The position numbers and the translations under genes are program-made. This document shows positions 1-7,000 of a DNA stretch of 10,685 nt, piece by piece. The stretch comes from Bacteroidales bacterium. GTDB taxonomy: Bacteria; Bacteroidota; Bacteroidia; Bacteroidales; VadinHA17. Every line of letters starts with the position of its first letter. Position 1 is the stretch's first letter. The notes beneath the pieces are model-generated. The model had not been told where the DNA came from, searched no databases, and worked only from the letters and a program-made list of their open reading frames with translations. The DNA lies in assembly GCA_030692905.1 (NCBI GenBank), contig JAUYBT010000037.1, forward strand, positions 1 through 10,685. Direction: 5' to 3'.

Positions 1-620
1 TTTGATTTCATTTCCCTTTCAATTGTTGTTTCATTTCCATGCCCCGGGTACACGACAGTTGACGGGGGAAGAATAAACAATTTATTCCTGATGCTTTTTA
101 TTAGTGTATCATGATCACCACCAGGCAGATCAGTTCTTCCAATACTTCCTGCAAAGAGGGCATCTCCGGTAAATACACATCCATTTTTTTCGCTGTAAAA
201 AGCCAGGCTTCCTGCAGAATGACCCGGAACATGAAGAGCCACAAGTTCTGTGGTTCCGAAAGTTATTACCTGATTGTCAGTTATGAAGCCTGCAGGTTCA
301 GGTGGATCATCCATATTTAAACCAAAAAGCATCGCATGTTGCACAGAGTTTTTCCTGTTCATTTCATCATATTCACTGGAAAAAGTTTTCAGATTATACC
401 TGTCCAGAACGAACTTGTTTCCAAAAATATGATCGAGATGGCAATGTGTATTTAACAGTAGTACCGGATTAAGATTTTTATTCTTAATAAATCCGGTAAG
501 CTCTTCAGATTCGTGTTTATTATAACAACCGCAATCGATAATTGCGCAATCGCCCGATTGATCGATAAGTATATATGTGTTAACCTCAATTGGGGAAAAG
601 ACAAGCTTAAAAATCTCCAT
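1..620 (-). CDS. MBL-fold metallo-hydrolase, glyoxalase II-like (C-terminus cut by window edge)
   Basis: This is a metallo-beta-lactamase-fold hydrolase of the hydroxyacylglutathione hydrolase-like group, probably a cytoplasmic thioester hydrolase. The reading frame is open from an ATG at 620 to the left edge, giving 206 residues. All metal ligands are visible: THCHLDH with H59, H61, D63 and H64, H134 in VPGHSAGS, D153 in TGDALF, and H194 in YPGHG. The last visible residues (ETTIEREMKS) match the stretch just before the end of this family, so only about ten residues are probably missing. It starts 6 nt after the pcm stop and so is almost certainly co-transcribed with pcm. There is no signal peptide and no long C-terminal HAGH substrate-binding domain, so it is the short form (about 210-215 aa). 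The exact substrate cannot be read from sequence; S-lactoylglutathione is unlikely if the host lacks glutathione, which is an inference. Confidence 0.93.
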   Translation of the reverse strand, partial: MEIFKLVFSPIEVNTYILIDQSGDCAIIDCGCYNKHESEELTGFIKNKNLNPVLLLNTHCHLDHIFGNKFVLDRYNLKTFSSEYDEMNRKNSVQHAMLFGLNMDDPPEPAGFITDNQVITFGTTELVALHVPGHSAGSLAFYSEKNGCVFTGDALFAGSIGRTDLPGGDHDTLIKSIRNKLFILPPSTVVYPGHGNETTIEREMKS

Positions 621-626
621 AGTAAA

Positions 627-1277
627 TTATTTACCGTTTACAGTTCCTTTCAACATTGGCACAAAAACAAAATATCCATGCCCGGAATACTCGAAGCTAT
701 CTGATCCTGTCCGTTCCACAACAGTCATGACCTGTGAACCCGAATTGCCAAGAGGTATTACGAGCCTTCCTCCAATCTTAAGCTGTTGAAGTAGTGTCTG
801 GGGAACCTCCTGAGCGGCTGCTGTGATAATAATACCATCGTATGGTCCATACTGTGGTTTGCCCTCATATCCGTCACCGTAAAAGAAATCTGCAGTATAT
901 CCCAGGGACGTTAGTGTTCTCTGGGCTTTTACAAAAAGCTCTCTGAAGCGTTCTATAGTATAAACTTTTGCTCCCATCTCAGCGAGTATCGCAGCCTGGT
1001 AACCTGAGCCGGTTCCTATTTCAAGAACTTTATCTCTCTTTTTCACCCTCAGTAGAGAGGTCTGGACTGCCACTGTATAAGGTTGTGATATTGTCTGACC
1101 CGATGTTATAGGAAAAGCTTTATCGACATAAGCATGAATAAGAAATGCAGGATCCATAAAAAGATGCCTGGGAACAGTATCGATGGCCTTCAATACATCT
1201 TCATCACTGATTCCTTTTTGTCTGAGCTCCGCAACAAGTTTTTTTCGTTTGCCTCTCGCTTCAAATGTATCTGTCAT
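627..1277 (-). CDS. pcm: Protein-L-isoaspartate O-methyltransferase
   Basis: Pcm methylates L-isoaspartyl residues in aged proteins using S-adenosylmethionine, which lets them revert to aspartate; it acts in the cytoplasm. The 216-residue product is close to the usual length (about 208 in E. coli). Visible motifs are ITSGQTISQP (57-66), the SAM-binding motif LEIGTGSG (85-92), E109 at the end of strand 2 (VYTIER), the DGYEG loop (135-139), YDGIIITAAA (146-155), GGRLVIPLG (169-177) and the C-terminal FVPMLKG. The ATG at 1277 gives a normal N-terminus. No Shine-Dalgarno is evident. The start codon is directly abutted by a 10-bp palindrome CTGATATCAG (1278-1287). The MBL hydrolase follows after 6 nt, so pcm leads a two-gene unit. 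A possible -7 box lies at 1309-1316. Confidence 0.97.
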   Translation of the reverse strand: MTDTFEARGKRKKLVAELRQKGISDEDVLKAIDTVPRHLFMDPAFLIHAYVDKAFPITSGQTISQPYTVAVQTSLLRVKKRDKVLEIGTGSGYQAAILAEMGAKVYTIERFRELFVKAQRTLTSLGYTADFFYGDGYEGKPQYGPYDGIIITAAAQEVPQTLLQQLKIGGRLVIPLGNSGSQVMTVVERTGSDSFEYSGHGYFVFVPMLKGTVNGK

Positions 1278-1308
1278 CTGATATCAGGGAGTATAATAAT
1301 TATTCCAA

Positions 1309-1316
1309 CAAAAATA
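1309..1316 (-). promoter_or_regulatory. Possible Bacteroidota -7 box upstream of pcm
   Basis: On the minus strand this reads TATTTTTG, an exact match to the Bacteroidota -7 consensus TAnnTTTG. It would give a leader of about 25 nt before the pcm start. There is no recognisable TTG or TTTG about 19-21 bp upstream, and such a short motif occurs by chance in A/T-rich spacers, so this is only a candidate. Confidence 0.3.
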
Positions 1317-1450
1317 TAAAAATTGTAAGACAGCCATCGTAAGAAGTTGCACTCATTTCTTTTTGTATATCGAAAACAGGTCACTCTGGTTCGATCTGAA
1401 AGTTGCATTTTATACGATTGGTATTACTTTTAAAGGGGAAGGGATTTAAC

Positions 1451-1478
1451 TGGCGACAGGCGGCAGGTGGCAAGTGGT
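1451..1478. repeat. Degenerate 7-bp repeat array (four units, consensus near AGGTGGC)
   Basis: Four consecutive 7-bp units start at 1451, 1458, 1465 and 1472: TGGCGAC, AGGCGGC, then AGGTGGC and AAGTGGT. Each unit differs from its neighbour at one to three positions, and the period of seven is kept. The array is G-rich on the plus strand within an A/T-rich spacer, and no ORF crosses it. It lies in the 278-bp gap between thpR and pcm, about 22 bp from a second 7-bp array. I recognise the style as intergenic simple repeats seen in Bacteroidota genomes; the function is unknown. Confidence 0.7.
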
Positions 1479-1499
1479 AAGATATCAACTTTAGACTCA

Positions 1500-1529
1500 C
1501 TACGAGCAATGAGCTACGAGCTATGAGCT
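1500..1529. repeat. Tandem 14-bp repeat made of two alternating 7-bp units
   Basis: Two copies of a 14-mer (CTACGAGCAATGAG at 1500-1513 and CTACGAGCTATGAG at 1514-1527) differ at one base, and a third copy begins with CT. Each 14-mer divides into two related heptamers, CTACGAG and C(A/T)ATGAG, so the underlying period is seven, as in the neighbouring array at 1451-1478 although the unit sequence differs. The rest of the 1278-1555 gap shows no gene, RNA or clear terminator. Confidence 0.75.
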
Positions 1530-1555
1530 GACAATTGTAAAAAGAAAATTTAACT

Positions 1556-2113
1556 CTAATACAACTTAAATTTACTAAGGGGTTTATACACTGGTCCTGA
1601 TTGAAGCAGGATGCTTTCATATAGGATAACCTCATTAACAGGTACTTTTTGGATTTCGGTACCCCGATATTTCTCAATTAACTCTTTTAGTGCATTCCCT
1701 GTTTTCAAAAATTTAATTCGTCCGAGTGTCAGATGAGGTTTAAAGGGACGATCCTCAATTTTAGTTCCTGCATCTTCCAATCCATTCTTAATATAATCAT
1801 TTAATTGCATCAGTTTTTCAGATGGTTCAATCCCGGTCCAGATAACACGCGGATCACTCATATTTTTAAAAACGCCTGATCCTCTGAGAATCAGTTCAAA
1901 TGTTCCAAATCCTTCACATTTTGCCTTAAGCATTGCACTGATAATTTTTATCTTTTTCTCCTCAGTATCTCCCAGGAATGCCAGTGTTATATGGATATTG
2001 TCAGGATTTGTCCATTTGATGCTTTCACTGCCTAAACCAGACTTAAGTGATGAAATCATCTTCAAAAGGGTTTCGCCTACCTCAACTTTCACTGCTATAA
2101 AAATCCGTTTCAT
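1556..2113 (-). CDS. thpR: RNA 2',3'-cyclic phosphodiesterase (2H phosphoesterase, LigT-like)
   Basis: ThpR belongs to the 2H phosphoesterase superfamily and opens RNA 2',3'-cyclic phosphates to 2'-phosphates; it has historically been annotated as a 2'-5' RNA ligase. The two signature HxT motifs are both present: HITLAFLG (H41, T43) and HLTLGRI (H127, T129). The C-terminal YESILLQSGPVYKPL is typical of the family. I chose the ATG at 2113, giving 185 residues, because family members begin with a hydrophobic strand like MKRIFIAV; the frame is open to 2161 but the extra 16 residues (MMPADYKNQ...) look non-homologous and would overlap the upstream gene by 20 nt. With this start the gap to the DUF4294 stop is 28 nt, which suggests an operon. 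The protein is cytoplasmic. Confidence 0.94.
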   Translation of the reverse strand: MKRIFIAVKVEVGETLLKMISSLKSGLGSESIKWTNPDNIHITLAFLGDTEEKKIKIISAMLKAKCEGFGTFELILRGSGVFKNMSDPRVIWTGIEPSEKLMQLNDYIKNGLEDAGTKIEDRPFKPHLTLGRIKFLKTGNALKELIEKYRGTEIQKVPVNEVILYESILLQSGPVYKPLSKFKLY

Positions 2114-2141
2114 TCTGACGAGTCTGTTCTTAAGTTGGTTT

Positions 2142-2756
2142 TTATAATCTGCCGGCATCAATTTCTCTGATGATCGATTCTATCAGGGCATCTTCACCAT
2201 AAGCGTTATATTCTTCTTTAAGGTTTGAACCGAAAATACGGGCAATACCCTGCCAGAAAGCAGCGGTAAACTTTCCCCGATATTCCCGGATCAAAGAATA
2301 CGAGGTATTCTGTGTCTCCCTGTCAATCAGCTTTATAAGCAAGCGACCCTGTGTTATTGTCATATTCAGCATATCATCTTCATATTCAGCAAACACATCC
2401 TTTTCAACATCTTTAATATAATTCTTCCGTTCCTTCTCACTTGTAATGCTCTTCAGCTCCTCATTTACCTGGTTCAGTCTTATCCTCACAATTAATGCAT
2501 AAGGATATACTTTTTTAATATTATAGATGAGTCTTTCGTATTTTCGATATTCATTTCTTCCTGCACTTCTTGTCCGGGCAACAACAGTTACCTCTTTGAT
2601 TTCAACTTCTGGCATGGTTATTCCATCTCTTTTCACTTTCTGTAAAAGGTAAAATCTTTCCGGCAAAGTATCATTCTTTTGTTTTAATGTATCCTTCTGT
2701 CCTGCAACATCAGTGCCAAAAAGAAATATTACCAATATTGAAAATATGAGTCTCAC
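2142..2756 (-). CDS. DUF4294 domain-containing exported protein
   Basis: This is a 204-residue protein of unknown function from the Bacteroidota-restricted DUF4294 family. The N-terminus (RLIFSILVIFLFGTDVAG) is a signal peptide, with probable cleavage before QKDTL, so the protein is likely periplasmic or envelope-associated. The domain occupies roughly residues 60-200. It has a Y/R/K-rich helical segment (RKYERLIYNIKKVYPYA) and the strongly conserved block ITQGRLLIKLIDRETQNTSY, followed by FWQGIARIFGSNLKEEY. The start is GTG at 2756: no in-frame ATG lies between it and the upstream TGA at 2781-2783, and the GTG leaves the signal peptide intact. thpR follows in the same direction. A TATATTTG box on the minus strand at 2773-2780 may be its -7 element, giving a very short leader. 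I can assign no activity. Confidence 0.9.
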   Translation of the reverse strand: MRLIFSILVIFLFGTDVAGQKDTLKQKNDTLPERFYLLQKVKRDGITMPEVEIKEVTVVARTRSAGRNEYRKYERLIYNIKKVYPYALIVRIRLNQVNEELKSITSEKERKNYIKDVEKDVFAEYEDDMLNMTITQGRLLIKLIDRETQNTSYSLIREYRGKFTAAFWQGIARIFGSNLKEEYNAYGEDALIESIIREIDAGRL

Positions 2757-2772
2757 AGTCGGAATATTTTTA

Positions 2773-2780
2773 CAAATATA
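2773..2780 (-). promoter_or_regulatory. Possible -7 box for the DUF4294-thpR unit
   Basis: The minus strand reads TATATTTG, an exact match to TAnnTTTG. It lies 17 bp upstream of the GTG start, so the leader would be only about 10 nt. A -33 TTG at the right distance is not seen, so this is a weak call. Confidence 0.3.
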
Positions 2781-2858
2781 TCAAATTATAGGCCACATAT
2801 TATTATCACCGGGCAGTGCAGTTATCCCTCAGAAATAAAGAAAAATCCTTCTTTCTCT

Positions 2859-2889
2859 TTTGTATTGTATCTTTTAAAAGGTAAATTTG
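2859..2889 (+). promoter_or_regulatory. Bacteroidota-type promoter for the PHP gene (TTTG, N19, TAAATTTG)
   Basis: The -33 box TTTG (2859-2862) is followed by exactly 19 bp and then the -7 box TAAATTTG (2882-2889). Both boxes match the primary sigma consensus of Bacteroidota (TTTG / TAnnTTTG). The inferred transcription start is near 2894-2897, immediately before the palindromic repeat at 2899-2983, so the PHP mRNA would carry that palindrome in a leader of about 110 nt. Orientation and position fit only the rightward PHP gene. Confidence 0.72.
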
Positions 2890-2898
2890 TCAAAAGTA

Positions 2899-2983
2899 TT
2901 ATCAGAGTCGGAAGTCGGGAGTCAGAAGTCGGAAGTTGAAATAAAATTCTTCGGGCTTCGGACTTCGGACTTCCAACTGATAA
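2899..2983. repeat. 85-bp imperfect palindrome built of 7-bp units
   Basis: The outer 7 bp are a perfect inverted repeat (TTATCAG at 2899-2905, CTGATAA at 2977-2983). The left arm is five heptamers of consensus AGTCGGA from 2906 to 2940; the right arm is their complement, four heptamers of consensus TCGGACT from 2951 to 2978. Aligning 28 bases of the arms gives 22 matches, with a short A/T-rich loop around 2938-2950. As RNA it would fold into one long imperfect hairpin. It sits directly downstream of a strong promoter and ends 25 bp before the PHP start codon. The remainder of the 2757-3008 spacer holds only the promoter elements noted separately. Confidence 0.85.
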
Positions 2984-3008
2984 GTTACAAATTAAATAAT
3001 AACCAGAC

Positions 3009-4076
3009 ATGAAAAAACTGATAATCATTGTTTTACTATTTGTTTCCCTCACCTCGTTAATTAATGCGCAAAGGAAAACTGTTCATTTACCTGCGTTACC
3101 AGGGTATGTCACTCTAAAGTGTGATTTTCATATGCATACGGTCTTTTCCGATGGAAATGTCTGGCCGACAGTGAGAATCGATGAGGCATTGCGTGATGGT
3201 CTTGATGCCATTGCTATTACTGATCATCTTGAATATACACCCAAAAAGGATTTTATTCCTGTTGACTTTAATGCGGCCTGGAAAATTACAGAGGGATACG
3301 CAAAAGAAAGAAATCTTATTCTTGTACATGGTACGGAGATCACAAGGAAAATGCCTCCCGGACATTTTAATGCACTGTTTATCAAGGATGCATCAATTAT
3401 TGCAAAAGACTCTGTATGGGACTCTTTTGAAGCAGCGATAAAACAAGGCGCATTCCTGCAGTGGAACCACCCCGGATGGAAATCGCAAGAACCTGACGGT
3501 ATTCCCAAAATGTACGATATTCATAAAAAACTTATTAAGAACGGATGGCTGCACGGAATTGAATTATTTAACAACAGCGAATATTATCCTCTTGTTTTTA
3601 CATTATGCAAACAAAACAACCTTGCACTGATAGGCAATAGTGATGTCCATGGGACAATAAGTGAGATTTATTCAAAACCGGAAGATACAAACAGGCCGAT
3701 GACCCTTGTTTTTGCAAAAAAAAGAAATCACGATTCCCTTAAAGAAGCAATGTTTGCCGGTCGTACCATGGTGTACTTCAGAGATATTCTGGCTGGAAAA
3801 GAGGAATATGCCAAACCGTTTTTTTATCAGTGTATCTCTGTTGGCAAGCCCTTTTACCAGAACGACAAAAGTCTGTTTTTTGAAGTGACCAATAATTCAG
3901 ATATTCCATTCTATCTTACCAATGGTATTGCAAATGCTCCGGTTAATGTTACCCTTGCAGCCAATTCAGTAACAAGAGTGGTCCTCAGCAAAAAGGTTAC
4001 CATTCCCTTAATTTATGATGTTAGAAATGTGCTTATCGGGGAAAAAGAAGTACTGAAGGTAGAACTGAAATATTAA
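3009..4076 (+). CDS. Exported PHP-domain metal-dependent phosphoesterase
   Basis: This is a 355-residue PHP-fold phosphoesterase with a signal peptide (MKKLIIIVLLFVSLTSLINA, probable cleavage before QRKT), so it should act in the periplasm. All nine expected metal ligands of a trinuclear PHP site can be placed: H41 and H43 in DFHMHTVFSDG, D48, H73 in AITDHLEY, E110 in HGTEIT, H119 in PGHFNALF, H154 in WNHPGW, and D212 and H214 in GNSDVHG. Residues from about 265 to 355 form a beta-rich C-terminal extension of unknown role. The set is complete, so it is probably active, likely on small phosphodiesters or monoesters. It resembles proteins named 'Sb-PDE family phosphodiesterase' in Bacteroidota, but I cannot confirm that or the substrate. 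The ATG at 3009 is set by the signal peptide. The gene has its own promoter and palindromic leader, and it ends 2 bp from the convergent lacZ stop. Confidence 0.92.
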   Translation: MKKLIIIVLLFVSLTSLINAQRKTVHLPALPGYVTLKCDFHMHTVFSDGNVWPTVRIDEALRDGLDAIAITDHLEYTPKKDFIPVDFNAAWKITEGYAKERNLILVHGTEITRKMPPGHFNALFIKDASIIAKDSVWDSFEAAIKQGAFLQWNHPGWKSQEPDGIPKMYDIHKKLIKNGWLHGIELFNNSEYYPLVFTLCKQNNLALIGNSDVHGTISEIYSKPEDTNRPMTLVFAKKRNHDSLKEAMFAGRTMVYFRDILAGKEEYAKPFFYQCISVGKPFYQNDKSLFFEVTNNSDIPFYLTNGIANAPVNVTLAANSVTRVVLSKKVTIPLIYDVRNVLIGEKEVLKVELKY

Positions 4077-4078
4077 AA

Positions 4079-7000
4079 TCAAAACTTCTCCTTTGCCAGT
4101 TTCATTATATCATCTTCTTTCACAACAGGACGAATCCTGAAAGAATACTCATATTTCTTTTCAAGAAGGCGATACTGAGGATGTATCAATGCACCCCAGG
4201 AATTATCACCTCCAACACCCATCTGGCCCAGGTCAATATTCAGGTTTACCAGGTCACGCGGTTTAACATCAATAGTATGAGTATTTGCGCTTTTCGCATC
4301 TTTTCTGTACTGCGACAATTTCCCCGGTGATTCAAAGTCATCATGAATATTATTCAGCGCAGCAAAACAGATCAATGGATCTCCGCTAACAAGGATCCCT
4401 GTTCCATTATCGTCGGTTAAAGTAAGCCAGCGTGTGTCTGTTTTATAGCCGTTTTCCTGAGGCCTGATATAGGGCACATACTGGTCGGCAACAGTACTTT
4501 CATAAAGACCAACATCAGCCGAATTTTTTCTATCAACATAGTTTTCATGAGGTCCGCGTCCAAGCCATTTAAGATTCATAAACTCTTCCGGAAGTTGCAT
4601 CTGCATTCCCATCCTTGGGATTTCGGGGATGTTATCTGAGATTTTTGAGAACTGGTTTTTAATGACCACGTCGGCTGATCCGAAAATGGTATATGAAGTA
4701 GCAAAACCGCCTATTTTTCCACCATCAGTACCCGGAATATCATAATTGAAAGTTACTACTACCTTACTTAATTCCGGTTGACTTATATTTGCTTTCGTAA
4801 CAACTGTTCTTTCTCCCGCCTTTTTCCAGACACCCAACTTTTTATCCATGTCATAGCCATAGTCGTTATCTGTAGGAGGTCTCCAAAAATCCGGTTCGGG
4901 GCCTTTTTTGATCAGTTCTTTTCCTTTATAAGTGTATGATTCCAAGCGGCCATTAACCAGGTCGAAAATTATCTTCAGGTCAATTCCGCTTACTTCCAGC
5001 TTTTTGTCGACATTTTTGGTCTGAAGCATAGCAAGTTCATCACGTTTTGCAATAACAGGCTTACCTTCAGCAGGTAGCTTAAACTGTGCAGAGGCGTAAA
5101 CATGATCTTCCGGAACAAAATTCCATTCATCACTTCTGGATACTCTGAGGTTGAGAAAATATTCTGTTCCGGGAGCAGGATCTATTTTATCGAATGGAAT
5201 CATAAACCATGATTCGGCTTTTGGTTTAAAGTCGGGAAATGGAATTTTGCCAGATTGTATAACTTTACCGTCTGAAACAACTTCCCATTCAAAATTAAAT
5301 TCCTGGAGAGATGTAAAGTCATATTTATTTTTAATTTTTATCAATCCATTAGCAAGATCAACAGGTGTAAAACCGACATATTGATATACTTTCCTGACTT
5401 CATTAAGACCAGGTTTTCCGGTTCTGTCAGGCCAGGTAAGACCGTTAAGACAGAAATTACCGTCACTTGGCATTCCTTCTTCACCATAATCGCCTCCATA
5501 TGTCCAGTACTTTTCGCCGTTCTCATCTTTTTTAAGAATCCCCTGGTCAACCCAGTCCCAGACAAATGCCCCCTGCAGTTTAGGATAATTCTCAATTACA
5601 TCCCAGTAGTCCTGCAAATTGCCAGTTGAATTACCCATTGCATGCGCATATTCACACATTATCAGCGGTCTGTCGTTCTTTTTGTCTTTTGCATAAGCTT
5701 CGATTTCTTCAATTCTGGCATACATCGGGCACCAGATATCGGTGTGCCGTTCGGTAGCATTGGTGCTTTTCTCTGCAAGTTCGTATTGAACGGGACGGGT
5801 TGCATCTCTTCCCTTTATCCATTTGTAGCCGTTCAAAAAATTATTACCGTCACCGGCTTCATTACCCATTGACCAGATGATCACTGAAGGATGGTTTTTG
5901 TCTCTTTCTACCATACGCTGCATCCTGTTAATATGAGCCGCTGCCCATTCAGGTTTGTCTGCAATGGTTACATCCTTATCATAACCGATACCATGTGACT
6001 CAATGTCGGCCTCATCAACAAGATACAAGCCATATTTATCACACATCTCATACCATAACTCCTGCTGTGGATAATGTGATGTCCTTACAGCATTGATATT
6101 GTTGCTCTTCATTACACGTATATCCTTCAATATCATTGCTTCATCAACAACATGCCCGTTGACATCATCATGCTCGTGCATATTTGTACCTTTGATAAGA
6201 ATAGCCACTCCGTTAACAAGCAACTGTGAATTGATTATTTCCACTTTACGGAAACCAATTTTTGAGCTGACACTTTCAAGAATATTCCCATCCTTGTCTT
6301 TCAGGCTTAATACCAATGAATACAGACTCGGCTTTTCAGCAGACCATTTTTTTATACCGGGGAAAATTTTGGTAAAATTAACAGCTCCTCTACCCTCCGA
6401 TAATCTGACATCTTTTGATTCGGTGAAAAGCTTCCCGGTGCCATCGAAAAAGGATGCATCAACAACAAAGCCGTTCTCATTTATAGCTGAACTTTTTAAA
6501 GAAACATCAAGCTTAAGCAGGCCGTCATTGTAATTGTTCTCAAGATCACCAACTGCAAAAAAGTCATTGATAAAAGTTTTTGGCCGTGCATGAAGAAAGA
6601 CTGTTCTCTGAATCCCGCTCAGTCTCCAAAAATCCTGATCTTCAAGATAACTGCCATCGCTCCACCTGTATACTTCTACTGATACTGAGTTATTTCCTCC
6701 CTTAAGATATTTGGTAATGTTAAATTCCGCAGGTACTTTACTATCCTCACTATAACCAACCAGCTTCTCATTCACCCATACATAAAATGCCGAACTTACT
6801 GCTCCAAAATGGAGGAAAACCTCTTTATTCTTCCAGTCGGAAGGAACTTTGAAACTCCTCTTATAAGAGCCTACAGGGTTCCATTCGTGGTGAATATATG
6901 GCGGATTCTTTTTAAAAGGATATCCTATGTTAACGTACAGTGGAATATCATAACCTTTCATCTGCCAGTTTGAAGGCACCTCTATATCCTTCCAGTCGCG

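Noticed and set aside
1278..1287. Perfect 10-bp palindrome CTGATATCAG touching the pcm start codon, possibly an operator
   Set aside because: Ten bases of palindrome are common by chance, and no second copy near other starts was noticed.
1451..1529. CRISPR-like array in the thpR-pcm spacer
   Set aside because: The units are only 7 or 14 bp, directly adjacent and degenerate; there are no spacers and no cas genes.
2142..2161. thpR starting at 2161 and overlapping the DUF4294 gene by 20 nt
   Set aside because: The extra N-terminal residues do not fit the family, whereas MKRIFIAV from 2113 does.
6093..6533. A 146-codon open frame on the plus strand inside lacZ
   Set aside because: It is antisense to a well-supported GH2 coding sequence, low in complexity (Ser/Leu/Thr rich), and has no recognisable domain or promoter.
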